A DNA stretch of 7,600 nt from Polyangia bacterium (GCA_030433055.1 JAUILJ010000372.1:1-7600), one strand, 5' to 3'; positions 1 through 6,496 are shown, counted from the stretch's first letter. Translations and numbers: made by a program. Notes: generated from the sequence alone by a model not told the origin.

Positions 1-2
1 TC

Positions 3-191
3 CCAGCCTACAAGGAAGGCGAAGCCTGCGAGCCGGGCTACTGCATCAACGGGACGACATGCCGAGATGGGGTGTGCTTCGGCAGAAAGGCCGGAGGAGC
101 TGCCTGCGCTCAGGATGACGACTGCGAGTCGTTCTCGTGCGCGCAAGGTGTGTGCGAAGCCGAGCCCGCAGACGCCTGCTACTTCTTCTAG
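3..191 (+). CDS. Cys-rich protein, C-terminal fragment (5' end outside window)
   Basis: Reading frame 3 is open from the left edge to a TAG at 189-191 and gives 62 residues, nine of them cysteine. The Cys spacing is C-x4-C-x5-C-x4-C, then C-x5-C-x4-C-x4-C-x7-C, with recurring GxxC and DDDCESFSC / GVC blocks, so it looks like two small disulfide-knotted repeats. Tails of this kind (Dickkopf- or EGF-like Cys-rich repeats) are common in secreted proteins and lipoproteins of myxobacteria. An extracytoplasmic location is therefore inferred; the signal peptide would lie outside the window. The gene converges on the lipoprotein at 228-1547, with 36 bases between the two stop codons. No catalytic motif is visible and the function is unknown. 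The start, total length and any N-terminal domain cannot be seen. Confidence 0.7.
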   Translation, partial: PAYKEGEACEPGYCINGTTCRDGVCFGRKAGGAACAQDDDCESFSCAQGVCEAEPADACYFF

Positions 192-211
192 GCGCGCTGC
201 AGGAGGCCTGG

Positions 212-243
212 GCGGCAGAGCTGCGCTTCACAGCTCCTGCCGC
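212..243 (+). terminator. GC-rich hairpin at convergent gene ends, candidate terminator
   Basis: The left arm GCGGCAGAGCTG (212-223) pairs with the right arm CAGCTCCTGCCGC (231-243) across a 7-base loop, with one bulged C at 236. This gives 12 base pairs. It starts 20 bases after the stop of the Cys-rich gene and covers the last codons and stop of the lipoprotein gene on the other strand. No T-run follows on the plus strand, so it is not a classical intrinsic terminator. It could still halt or stabilise transcripts from the left, or be chance within GC-rich sequence. Confidence 0.4.
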
Positions 244-1547
244 AGGATCCAGGCACCGACCGCATGGGTCGGGGGCGTATCGCGATAGTCTTCGGCGGGT
301 GCGAAGTCCTTGATGACGGTCGAGCCCGGGCAGCCGTCGCCGCCCTCGACGACGCCCTTGGGAATGACCTTGCCCGCTTGAGTCCAGGCGTTGACGTCCA
401 TATCCACGCGGAGACGGTGAATGGTTACTGGGCTGCCCGGGGCCCCGAGCCCTGTGTCGATCTCGCGGTAGGGACCGCAGTCCTCGATTCTCGTGCTTGC
501 GCCCTCCTTTGCGATGGCAAACCGCTCCACGTCGAGCAACGACTCCGCTTGTCCGAAGTAGTAGAGGTTCGTGGACAGCAGCGGCGACTTTAGATCGATG
601 GTGTTCCCCGGGACCAACAGCGCCGCAGTGTTCGCCTTCACGCGGTCTGAAGGCTTGACCTTGCCGGCTCTCGCTGCCTGAAGGTAGGCGTTGGCGAAGC
701 CGAAGAACTCGCGAGCCCTGCGCTCGACGGCGCGCTCATCGCTCGGGTCGACCGGTTTCTCCAGGCGCTCGCCGACGGTCAACACGGTCTGATGTTGCTT
801 GCCCTGGATGCTGACGGCGATCGGAATTTGCAGCGGCTTCATCACGGCTGCCTTGGCTGAGGGCCAGGTGGTCGCGCCGGTGGTGGGATCGAGCTTCACC
901 GCGAACGCCGCTAGGGGCGCAGTGCCGAGCCAGTCGGTGATCGAAACACGCAGCTTGGCCTGGCCGTTCCCGTCGGTCGTGGCCTTCTCGGTGCCCTGGG
1001 TGAGCACGACACCCGGGCGCGCGCGGATCGTCAGCTCGATGGATCCGTCCGCTATCGGACATGCGAGCCCCTCGGACTTGCCGATCGACGGACCCGTCAC
1101 GACCGGGCGCTCCCCGGTGCTCAAGTCGGCTGGGTTGGGGGGAAGCGCGTTCGGGGGCACTGCCTTGTCGTCCGCCGTCGCTCCGCAACTCACGACTCCG
1201 ATCTCGCCGTGCTCCGGAACCTCCACCTCCACGTCCGCCGCGGCCAGCACCTTGCTCGCGCCCTCGTACTCCTTCGCCTCCACGTGCAACTTCAGCTTGC
1301 CTGGAGGCAGCTCGTAGAATGGGATCCGCGCTTCGAAGCTGCCGTCCCCCGCCTTGACATCCGCGCGGATATTACCTGCGCCAGCCCACCCGCTCACGGT
1401 CACCGCCGGGCCGACTGGCCCGTTCTTCACTCGCCCCTGCAGTACGACTTCCTTGCCATCGACCTTCGAGTTGAGGTCCTTGATGTCGCTGCCGCAGCCG
1501 GCGAGCAGGAGACATACCAGTGCGACGCTTCCGGGTATCCACTTCAC
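228..1547 (-). CDS. Hypothetical lipoprotein with two beta-sandwich-like regions
   Basis: This is a 439-aa predicted envelope lipoprotein. From the GTG at 1547, residues 1-18 read as a lipoprotein signal: Lys2, a hydrophobic stretch, then the lipobox LLAGC with the lipidated Cys at 18. An upstream in-frame GTG at 1571 would add eight residues including Arg-Arg; neither start has a clear Shine-Dalgarno sequence. Residues about 32-110 resemble a carboxypeptidase-regulatory or Ig-like beta domain. Residues 130-150 form a Pro-rich linker. Residues about 168-247 form a second beta region with a TTDGNGQAKLRV stretch, as in bacterial Ig-like repeats. Residues 267-297 are helical and charged, followed by a mixed C-terminal part. 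Cysteines at 121, 163, 357 and 406 could form disulfides. I do not recognise a named family and see no catalytic motif. It diverges from the kinase, so a shared control region is possible but a shared function is unproven. Confidence 0.85.
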   Translation of the reverse strand: MKWIPGSVALVCLLLAGCGSDIKDLNSKVDGKEVVLQGRVKNGPVGPAVTVSGWAGAGNIRADVKAGDGSFEARIPFYELPPGKLKLHVEAKEYEGASKVLAAADVEVEVPEHGEIGVVSCGATADDKAVPPNALPPNPADLSTGERPVVTGPSIGKSEGLACPIADGSIELTIRARPGVVLTQGTEKATTDGNGQAKLRVSITDWLGTAPLAAFAVKLDPTTGATTWPSAKAAVMKPLQIPIAVSIQGKQHQTVLTVGERLEKPVDPSDERAVERRAREFFGFANAYLQAARAGKVKPSDRVKANTAALLVPGNTIDLKSPLLSTNLYYFGQAESLLDVERFAIAKEGASTRIEDCGPYREIDTGLGAPGSPVTIHRLRVDMDVNAWTQAGKVIPKGVVEGGDGCPGSTVIKDFAPAEDYRDTPPTHAVGAWILRQEL

Positions 1548-1571
1548 GCGCCGAGGGTACCAGCACCGCAC

Positions 1572-1893
1572 GCGACCCGGGACACGCGAGGCGAGATTGC
1601 GAGCAGATGCGACACAGGCTCAGTTCTTTCCAGCACTTGCGCCTGCACCGGGCGCATAGCGCGACTCGACCTCTCCCCCTCACCCCCTCGGACCACTGGA
1701 TTCGCCCGAACAGGGGGTGAGACGAGCTGAGGAGAAACCGGGGACCATTGCGGGTACCAAATTTCCACGCAGAATCTTTGGGTGAGTCGACCACGGCCGG
1801 CGCTTGCCAAGTGCGCCACGAGAAGCGAGAGCCGTCGGAGCCCGACAGGGGTGTCGAGTTGAGGGTTAGCGCCTGAGCGCTTGCCCCCGCCCG
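1572..1893. other. Divergent intergenic region, lipoprotein / kinase
   Basis: This non-coding stretch must hold the promoters of both flanking genes. No convincing small gene is present, and the long open frames crossing it have out-of-frame composition (Arg/Pro/Ser-rich). A short AT-rich island at about 1756-1780 stands out in the GC-rich background. It contains TTGCGG (1748-1753), a 16-base spacer and CAGAAT (1770-1775), a weak sigma-70-like match for the kinase direction. AGCGC-CTGA-GCGCT at 1868-1881 is a small hairpin. None of these is strong enough to call as a promoter or operator. Confidence 0.45.
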
Positions 1894-1912
1894 GGAGTTG
1901 AAGAACAACTCC
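1894..1912 (+). promoter_or_regulatory. Small leader hairpin holding the only GGAG before the kinase
   Basis: GGAGTTG (1894-1900) and CAACTCC (1906-1912) form a perfect 7-bp stem around the loop AAGAA. It ends six bases before the ATG at 1919. The only Shine-Dalgarno-like GGAG nearby (1894-1897) lies inside the stem. If transcribed, the hairpin could limit translation of the kinase. A 7-bp stem is expected by chance several times in a window of this size, so confidence is low. Confidence 0.25.
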
Positions 1913-1918
1913 GGTGTG

Positions 1919-3121
1919 ATGACCGGTTCCGCGGCCTTGCCTTTGCAGGAGTATGAGTTGCTCGCCGAGCTGGGGTCGGGGGGCATGGGTGCCGTGTATC
2001 TCGCCAAGGCGCTGGGCCTTGGCGGCTTCGAACGCCTGGTCGCGATCAAGCGAATGCACGCGGATCTGCTGCAGTACCCCGTGCTGCTCGAGCGCTTCAT
2101 GGATGAGGCGAGACTGACGGCGCACGTGCGACATGCCAACGTGGTCTCGGTGCAGCGCGTGAGCGAAGACGCAGACGGTCGCTACCTGGTGCTTGACTAC
2201 GTGGAGGGCGCGAACCTCGATACGTTGATCGCTCAGAGCGCGGCGCTCGGTGAGCGCATCCCGCCTCCCATTGCCTTGCGGATCACGCTCGACGCGCTAG
2301 CAGGGCTTCACGCCGTGCACGAGGCGGCAGATCCGAGCGGTGCCCCCCTGTCCATCCTGCATCGGGACGTGAGCCCGCAGAACGTGCTGATCGGCCGTGA
2401 TGGAGTCGCTCGCCTGACGGACTTTGGCATCGCCCGCAGTGCGCTCTCCGCCCAGCGCACTCAGAAGCGGCAGTTGCTCGGCAAGCTCTTGTACCTGTCG
2501 CCTGAGTACCTGGCACACGACACGGTGGATCGGCGCCTCGATGTCTACTCGATGGGCGTCACCCTGTGGGTGACCCTCGCCGGCACGGAGCCCTGGCCGC
2601 ACAGTGCGCCGGATCTGGTGCAACGCATCCTGAGCGAGGGGTTGCCGTCGCTCTCGAGCGTGGGGGTGCGGGTTGCTCCCCAGCTTGAAGAGCTGATTGC
2701 CCGCGCGTGCGCGCGAGATCCCGAGCAGCGTTTTCCCTCGGCGCGAGCCATGCTCGAGGCCCTGGACGATATCGGTCGCCAAACAGGCTGGCTGGCGACC
2801 CACTCGGAAGTGGGACAGCTGGTCGAGCAGCTCGAAGGCGATCGGCTCGATCAATTGCGGCGCTACATCGCCTCCACGTACGAGGGATCGGCGCCGCGCC
2901 CGGTGATGCACTCGGGGGTGCGGACACTGCCTCCACCTGCCTCGACGAGCTCCCTCGCCGGCTTCCTGGAGGAGACGCAGCCAGGCGCCGAACTCGAGCC
3001 TCTGCCTCTGGTCAGGCGTGCGCCTCACCTAAATACCGTGGGGAAGCTGGGGCTCGTTGCGCTGGGGCTGATGCTGCTCGCGCTGGCGTTCTCTCTCGGC
3101 GTGCTGGTGGGGCGAGGCTAG
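1919..3121 (+). CDS. Serine/threonine protein kinase with C-terminal membrane anchor
   Basis: This is a 400-aa Hanks-type kinase that transfers ATP phosphate to Ser/Thr of protein targets. From the ATG at 1919 the domain shows the glycine loop GSGGMG (19-24), the ATP-binding Lys in VAIK (44), the helix-C Glu (63), the catalytic loop HRDVSPQN (148-155), DFG (168-170), an SPE in place of APE (194-196), and the Asp of DVYSMG (208). The usual HRDLKPxN Lys is replaced by Ser, a variant common in myxobacterial kinases. The domain ends near 275. A Pro-, Ser- and acid-rich linker follows, then one hydrophobic helix at about 376-398 with a two- or three-residue tail. The kinase domain therefore faces the cytoplasm, and no extracytoplasmic sensor domain is present. 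A TTG at 1898 and a GTG at 1916 are alternative starts. Substrate and stimulus are unknown. It converges on the barrel gene, with 82 bases between the stop codons. Confidence 0.95.
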   Translation: MTGSAALPLQEYELLAELGSGGMGAVYLAKALGLGGFERLVAIKRMHADLLQYPVLLERFMDEARLTAHVRHANVVSVQRVSEDADGRYLVLDYVEGANLDTLIAQSAALGERIPPPIALRITLDALAGLHAVHEAADPSGAPLSILHRDVSPQNVLIGRDGVARLTDFGIARSALSAQRTQKRQLLGKLLYLSPEYLAHDTVDRRLDVYSMGVTLWVTLAGTEPWPHSAPDLVQRILSEGLPSLSSVGVRVAPQLEELIARACARDPEQRFPSARAMLEALDDIGRQTGWLATHSEVGQLVEQLEGDRLDQLRRYIASTYEGSAPRPVMHSGVRTLPPPASTSSLAGFLEETQPGAELEPLPLVRRAPHLNTVGKLGLVALGLMLLALAFSLGVLVGRG

Positions 3122-3203
3122 CGCGGCGTCGCGCCTCGATCCGAGTTGGCTGTGCGTGCAATGCCGCGAGTGGGTCGCGCCGATTAGTGCGATCGGTCCT
3201 CAC

Positions 3204-3852
3204 TCAGAATGCCGCGCGGTAACCCAGCGTGCTCGCCACGGAGTCATCCAGAGAAGCGGTCTCGGAGTTGCGCACCACGTCGGCTGCATAGGTGTAGATG
3301 GTCGACGCCTGGTAGTAGAGCCCGATGCGCTCGAAGAAGCCGCCGCGGGGCACCCAGTCGACCTCCAGACCCAGGTAGGCCAGCGCGTGGACCGCGGTGG
3401 GTGGGTAGTAACCGCTCGAGTAGCGGTCGGGGTAGCTCAGCTCCGACTTCGATGGGTACGATCCGGAAGTCTCCAATCCGTATCTCGAAAGGCCTGCCGC
3501 TGATCTCGAGGGACAGCGTGCTCACGCCCGAGTCATCGATCTCGTTTGGTGAGTAGCCGTACAGTAGCCCAACGTTCAGCACGTCATCGAACGCCGCATA
3601 GCCGATGCCCGCAGTGTAGCGCCCACGGAGGCCGCCGGTCTGCACCTTGGCGAAATCGGGGACGTACCAACCCAGGCGGTCGGTGTCGCGCGGGATCTCG
3701 GGTTCGGGCTCGGGGGGGAGGACATACGTATGGCCGCGGTCGCTGGACCCTACGTCGCCGTATCGGGCACGCGGTTCGCCGGGCTGTGCGAGCGCGAGCT
3801 GGCAAGTGGATGATGCCGCGAGGAAACATAACGCGGCGCAATGACCGCTCAT
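3204..3852 (-). pseudogene. Outer-membrane beta-barrel-like protein, reading frame shifted mid-gene
   Basis: From the ATG at 3852 the frame gives a signal peptide (hydrophobic core, likely cleavage after LALA before Gln). Alternating beta-strand-like sequence follows to about residue 140 (EISGRPFEIRIGDFRI, then PIEVGAEL). It then degrades into Arg/Leu/Pro-rich sequence and stops at 3244. The next frame (+1) takes up barrel-like sequence (SELSYPDRYSSGYYPP, FFERIGLYYQASTIYTY) and ends at 3204 with LGYRAAF. A terminal Phe is typical of outer-membrane barrel proteins. Joined, the product would be about 215 residues. The second frame is closed upstream by a TGA at 3522-3524, so the crossing must lie below that, most plausibly at about 3425-3490. 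One candidate is the run CCCC followed by a CGA codon (plus-strand GGGG, 3429-3432). The ATG overlaps the phosphoesterase stop (ATGA), implying translational coupling. It may be a pseudogene, an assembly error or a programmed shift. The family is not recognised. Confidence 0.7.
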
Positions 3853-4682
3853 AGCACTGCCCCCTGGGGGCTAACCGGCGTGCAATCGTCGTTGATGCAC
3901 TTTTCGAACTCCAGGCGTTCGCCATAATCGAAGACGCTGACGATGGTGTAGGTGAAGACCGCCTCGAAGGTGCCGCACTGGAGCACGTCAGCACCCTCGT
4001 AGCGTTGGAGCTCATACGCCTGGAGGTGGCCATGCACCACCAGTGGTACTGGTTGATTGCGCAGCAGCTCGGCGTACAGCGCCTTTGCCGCTTTCTTGTT
4101 TTCGCCATCTGGCGCCGTGATGTCTTGATGGGTGAGCCAGATCGCGCGCTCGCCTGGCTGCAAGTCGGCGTGCTCCGCCCGTAGCCAGTCTGCGTCGGGA
4201 GCTTCCTCGGGGAACTCGAGCGCGTTGGAATTGAATGCGATGAACTTCAGCTTCCCGAAGCGAAAGCTGAAGTTTCGAGGCCCGTAGAGCTCCTCGTAGA
4301 TCTCGGGACCGGAGGCGATGGCGTCGTGGTTCCCGATCACCGCCACATAGGGCACGTCGAGCTCGCGTAGGATCTCGTGAATGCGCTCGAACTCCGCGTT
4401 GAGGGACAGGTCCGTGAGGTCGCCCGCGTGGAGCACGAAGCGAATGTCGTCTCGACGGTTGATCGCTTCGACCGCGGCAGCGGTTTCATCGTAGGCGTCG
4501 TGGGTGTCCCCGATCGCGACGAACTTGAAGTTGGCTGTGGGAGCCTGCCGGTGGATGCGCTCGATGGCGCGCCGATTGACATCACCCTCCAGGTCCAGAT
4601 CGTCATCGAAGGGTGTTGCCGTGAGGCAGGCTGTAGACGCCAGCGCCGCGAGGCAGGCCAAGCAAGGTTTCCAGATCTGCAT
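3849..4682 (-). CDS. Calcineurin-like metallophosphoesterase, predicted lipoprotein
   Basis: This is a 277-aa predicted two-metal phosphohydrolase. From the ATG at 4682 residues 1-19 form a signal with a relaxed lipobox (STAC, Cys19), suggesting a membrane-anchored extracytoplasmic enzyme. Family motifs appear in order: GDTHD (58-62), GDLTD (87-91), GNHD (117-120), LTHQD with the metal-ligand His (185), and GHLQ (218-221). The last is normally GHxH; here the final His is Gln221, so one usual metal ligand is replaced. Substrates in this superfamily range from nucleotides and phospholipids to phosphoproteins, and none can be chosen here. An ATG at 4718 would add 12 residues before the signal; the 4682 start gives a cleaner signal peptide, but neither has a good Shine-Dalgarno sequence. 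It is first in an operon with the barrel-like gene (ATGA overlap) and diverges from the small membrane protein gene. Confidence 0.9.
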   Translation of the reverse strand: MQIWKPCLACLAALASTACLTATPFDDDLDLEGDVNRRAIERIHRQAPTANFKFVAIGDTHDAYDETAAAVEAINRRDDIRFVLHAGDLTDLSLNAEFERIHEILRELDVPYVAVIGNHDAIASGPEIYEELYGPRNFSFRFGKLKFIAFNSNALEFPEEAPDADWLRAEHADLQPGERAIWLTHQDITAPDGENKKAAKALYAELLRNQPVPLVVHGHLQAYELQRYEGADVLQCGTFEAVFTYTIVSVFDYGERLEFEKCINDDCTPVSPQGAVL

Positions 4683-4859
4683 ACATCGGTACACGTCAGC
4701 AGATCGTGTGCCAGGCATCGCCGCGAGAAACGCCGTGATTCCATTGACGATAGTGGGTCATTTCGCCTCCCTGCCCGTGGAGTCGGGGCGGCATGACACC
4801 GCTCCTCACCCCCAAACCCAGTGATCGAGCAAAGTCCTCGGCACTTCGTGTGTCCGATC

Positions 4860-4910
4860 GCTGACGGCGCTTCGTGAGAACGAAACACGCGAGGTGACGC
4901 CTCCGTCAGC
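4860..4910 (+). promoter_or_regulatory. Potential structured leader of the membrane-protein operon
   Basis: GCTGACGG (4860-4867) and CCGTCAGC (4903-4910) form a perfect 8-bp outer stem. Inside it, TTCGT-GAGA-ACGAA (4871-4884) makes a 5-bp hairpin with a GNRA-type tetraloop, and GAGG/CCTC (4891-4894 and 4900-4903) makes a third short stem that shares one base with the outer one. The result resembles a three-way junction ending ten bases before the ATG at 4920, just ahead of the weak Shine-Dalgarno AAGAGAG. It could be a cis-regulatory RNA. I recognise no known riboswitch class, and an 8-bp stem alone can arise by chance. Confidence 0.3.
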
Positions 4911-4919
4911 AAGAGAGCC

Positions 4920-5099
4920 ATGGCTGTCTCCTCCAACGATTCCTGTGTGAGATCCAACGGGCGCGCTTCAACAACCCGGGCAGTCGGGTTTTCCATCCTG
5001 TTGATCTGGGGCGTTACCCTGCTGTGTCTCGCGGCGCTCGATCTGGCCGGGTACCAAGCCTTCGTCCTTTCGCTCGAGTGGTGGATCGGAGAACCATGA
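4920..5099 (+). CDS. Small single-helix membrane protein, 59 aa
   Basis: The ATG at 4920 opens a 59-residue frame that ends in TGA at 5097-5099. A polar, Ser/Arg-containing N-terminus (to about residue 20) is followed by a hydrophobic helix at about 21-40 (core FSILLIWGVTLLCLAAL), then a short tail ending in EWWIGEP. The basic residues before the helix predict an N-in, C-out topology. The stop overlaps the start of the next gene (ATGA at 5096-5099), a classic translational-coupling arrangement and the best evidence that the frame is real. No other start codon exists between this ATG and the upstream stop at 4875-4877. The Shine-Dalgarno sequence is weak (AAGAGAG). G/C at third positions is about 70 percent by hand count, consistent with coding. 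No family is recognised; it is probably a partner or subunit of the downstream membrane protein. Confidence 0.6.
   Translation: MAVSSNDSCVRSNGRASTTRAVGFSILLIWGVTLLCLAALDLAGYQAFVLSLEWWIGEP
5088..5091 (+). promoter_or_regulatory. Ribosome binding site that decides the start at 5096
   Basis: GGAG lies four bases upstream of the ATG at 5096, inside the last codons of the small membrane protein gene. It favours 5096 over the upstream in-frame start at 5024, whose extra residues would be Arg-rich and overlap the small gene out of frame. Confidence 0.5.
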
Positions 5100-6337
5100 T
5101 CGACCATCTCCGCGAGAGCGTGAAGCTGGCGGCGCAACAACCCGGCGGAGACTCGGCCGTGGCGGCGCTGGGCGTGGCGGCGCTGGGCGTGAGTGCCCTG
5201 GCCGCTCTTGCGCTGCTGGGACTGCTGGCACGCGGCTGGCGGAAGGCCACTGTCGCTGCCGTTGCGCTCGCGGTGAGCGGCTGGTTCGGGAGTGTGTGGG
5301 TCGCGGTGGCGATGGTTCGAGACGGTCAACGAGAGTCGTTGCGGCTGTGGTACGACAGGGCAGCGGGGGTCAGTGCGCTGAACGCCGCGACAGCCCGTGC
5401 GGAAGCGGGGCAGACCTTGTTGGCCCTCGCCGTGCTGGGAGTCTGCGCGTTCTGCGCCGCGCTGGCGCTGGGTCGTGTGGTGTTCACGTTTCTACGCGGC
5501 AATAAGCTGCTGAGGGTGGCGCTGCCTGGCACGCTTGCGCTGTTGACGGGCACCCTCGCTTGTGGCTTGGCCCGTCGCATCGACCTCACCTACTTCGAGG
5601 TCGAGTGCGGGGCGGCGTTTCTCTGCGCGGAGCCAGTCATCTCCGGGACGGTGGCGCTCACCGAGAGACTCCGCACGCTCCTGCTTGCCGGAGCGCTTAC
5701 GGCGACCGTCGGAGTTCTGCTCCTCGCCCCGCGGCTCGGCTCACCGACCAGGAGCGGCCTCGTCTGCGCCGTCGGCGTCTTCGTGTCGGGTGCTGTGAGC
5801 TGGGGTGCCACGAGAAGTCTCCGCGTCGACGCCGCCGCGCCATTGCCCGAGCGACGGATCGCTCGCGTGAGCTGCGCGCCAGCCCTTGCTCGGGCCGATT
5901 TGGTTTCCGAGCAGAAATGCTCGGGGTGCCTGAAGCCCCACCATGGACCCGTGATCGAGGTGCGAGGAGCGCTCCTGACCATCAACGGCAAACCCGAGCC
6001 GCCCGAAGCGCTGTCTGCCGAACGCTCCAGGGGATTCGGTCACCTGCTTCCGGTTGTCCTGATCGACCCCCGCAGCGACTGGCGCGCCACGATCCGTTCG
6101 CTCGCGGAGATCCGTGACCGATACTGGCGGCTCGCCGACCTGGCGCTACAAGAAGCAGCACCGCGTACCATCAACACGCAGACCGCAGGGACCGCAGAGC
6201 TGCCTGCCCAGTGCTGCTGTATCCGGGTGGAACTAATCGAGGGCGACGCTCCGGGGGATTGGGACAGCGCACTCCAGCGCGCCGCCGAGACTGGAAAGCT
6301 AGCAGTCGGTCCCAAGTCAGCGCCGGTGGATCAGTAG
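5096..6337 (+). CDS. Multi-pass membrane protein with C-terminal ExbD/TolR-like domain
   Basis: This is a 413-aa inner-membrane protein of unknown function. Hydrophobic segments lie at about 21-45, 51-73, 105-126, 139-158, 194-212 and 220-238, giving roughly six helices. A charged loop at 75-104 and a Cys-containing segment at 162-193 lie between them. The soluble C-terminal region starts near 245. It has a CxxC (Cys275, Cys278) followed by His282-His283, and a Cys373-375 triplet. Residues about 286-351 follow the pattern of ExbD/TolR periplasmic domains: a strand, TINGKP, then LPVVLIDPRSDW and a helix ending in ADLAL. That likeness is from memory of the family and is weak. The Asp that ExbD carries in its membrane helix is absent from the sixth helix. 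The start overlaps the upstream small membrane protein gene by ATGA, so the two are probably made together. Confidence 0.85.
   Translation: MIDHLRESVKLAAQQPGGDSAVAALGVAALGVSALAALALLGLLARGWRKATVAAVALAVSGWFGSVWVAVAMVRDGQRESLRLWYDRAAGVSALNAATARAEAGQTLLALAVLGVCAFCAALALGRVVFTFLRGNKLLRVALPGTLALLTGTLACGLARRIDLTYFEVECGAAFLCAEPVISGTVALTERLRTLLLAGALTATVGVLLLAPRLGSPTRSGLVCAVGVFVSGAVSWGATRSLRVDAAAPLPERRIARVSCAPALARADLVSEQKCSGCLKPHHGPVIEVRGALLTINGKPEPPEALSAERSRGFGHLLPVVLIDPRSDWRATIRSLAEIRDRYWRLADLALQEAAPRTINTQTAGTAELPAQCCCIRVELIEGDAPGDWDSALQRAAETGKLAVGPKSAPVDQ
5159..5188 (+). repeat. Perfect 15-bp tandem duplication in membrane helix 1
   Basis: GTGGCGGCGCTGGGC occurs twice head to tail (5159-5173 and 5174-5188), followed by a degenerate third unit starting GTGAGTGCCCTG. 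It is in frame and encodes VAALG-VAALG-VSALA within the first predicted helix. A gain or loss of one unit would lengthen or shorten that helix by five residues without breaking the frame. Confidence 0.9.
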
Positions 6338-6496
6338 CTAAACCCACACGCCACTCCCAGACGATCCGTCACAACTGGGGTTGGGCCGAGAATGCCTGAT
6401 TGATCACGAGCCCCGGGCCCGTGCGCATCACGGCTGAGCGGAGAAGGCCCGCCTCGCAACATGGACCTGGGAGCGACATTGACCCGCGACACGGGG

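Noticed and set aside
1748..1775. Sigma-70-like promoter (TTGCGG, 16 bases, CAGAAT)
   Set aside because: Only about half of the consensus positions match, and promoter consensus in this lineage is uncertain; noted in the intergenic entry rather than called.
1544..2139. Long minus-strand open frames crossing the kinase start
   Set aside because: They run antisense to the kinase catalytic core, have Arg/Ser/Leu-rich out-of-frame composition and no recognisable motif; typical shadows in GC-rich DNA.
4973..4992. Terminator-like hairpin AACCCG / CGGGTT followed by TT inside the small membrane protein gene
   Set aside because: Only six base pairs and a very short T-run; expected by chance at this GC content, and it lies within coding sequence that continues into a coupled gene.
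4337..5329. 330-aa minus-strand open frame spanning the divergent region
   Set aside because: It overlaps the well-supported phosphoesterase in another frame and both membrane-protein genes in antisense; its composition is Arg/Ser/Thr/Pro-rich with no domain pattern.
5932..5966. Heme c attachment motif in the CSGCLKPHH segment of the six-helix protein
   Set aside because: A c-type heme site needs CxxCH; here Leu follows the second Cys, so the motif is not met.
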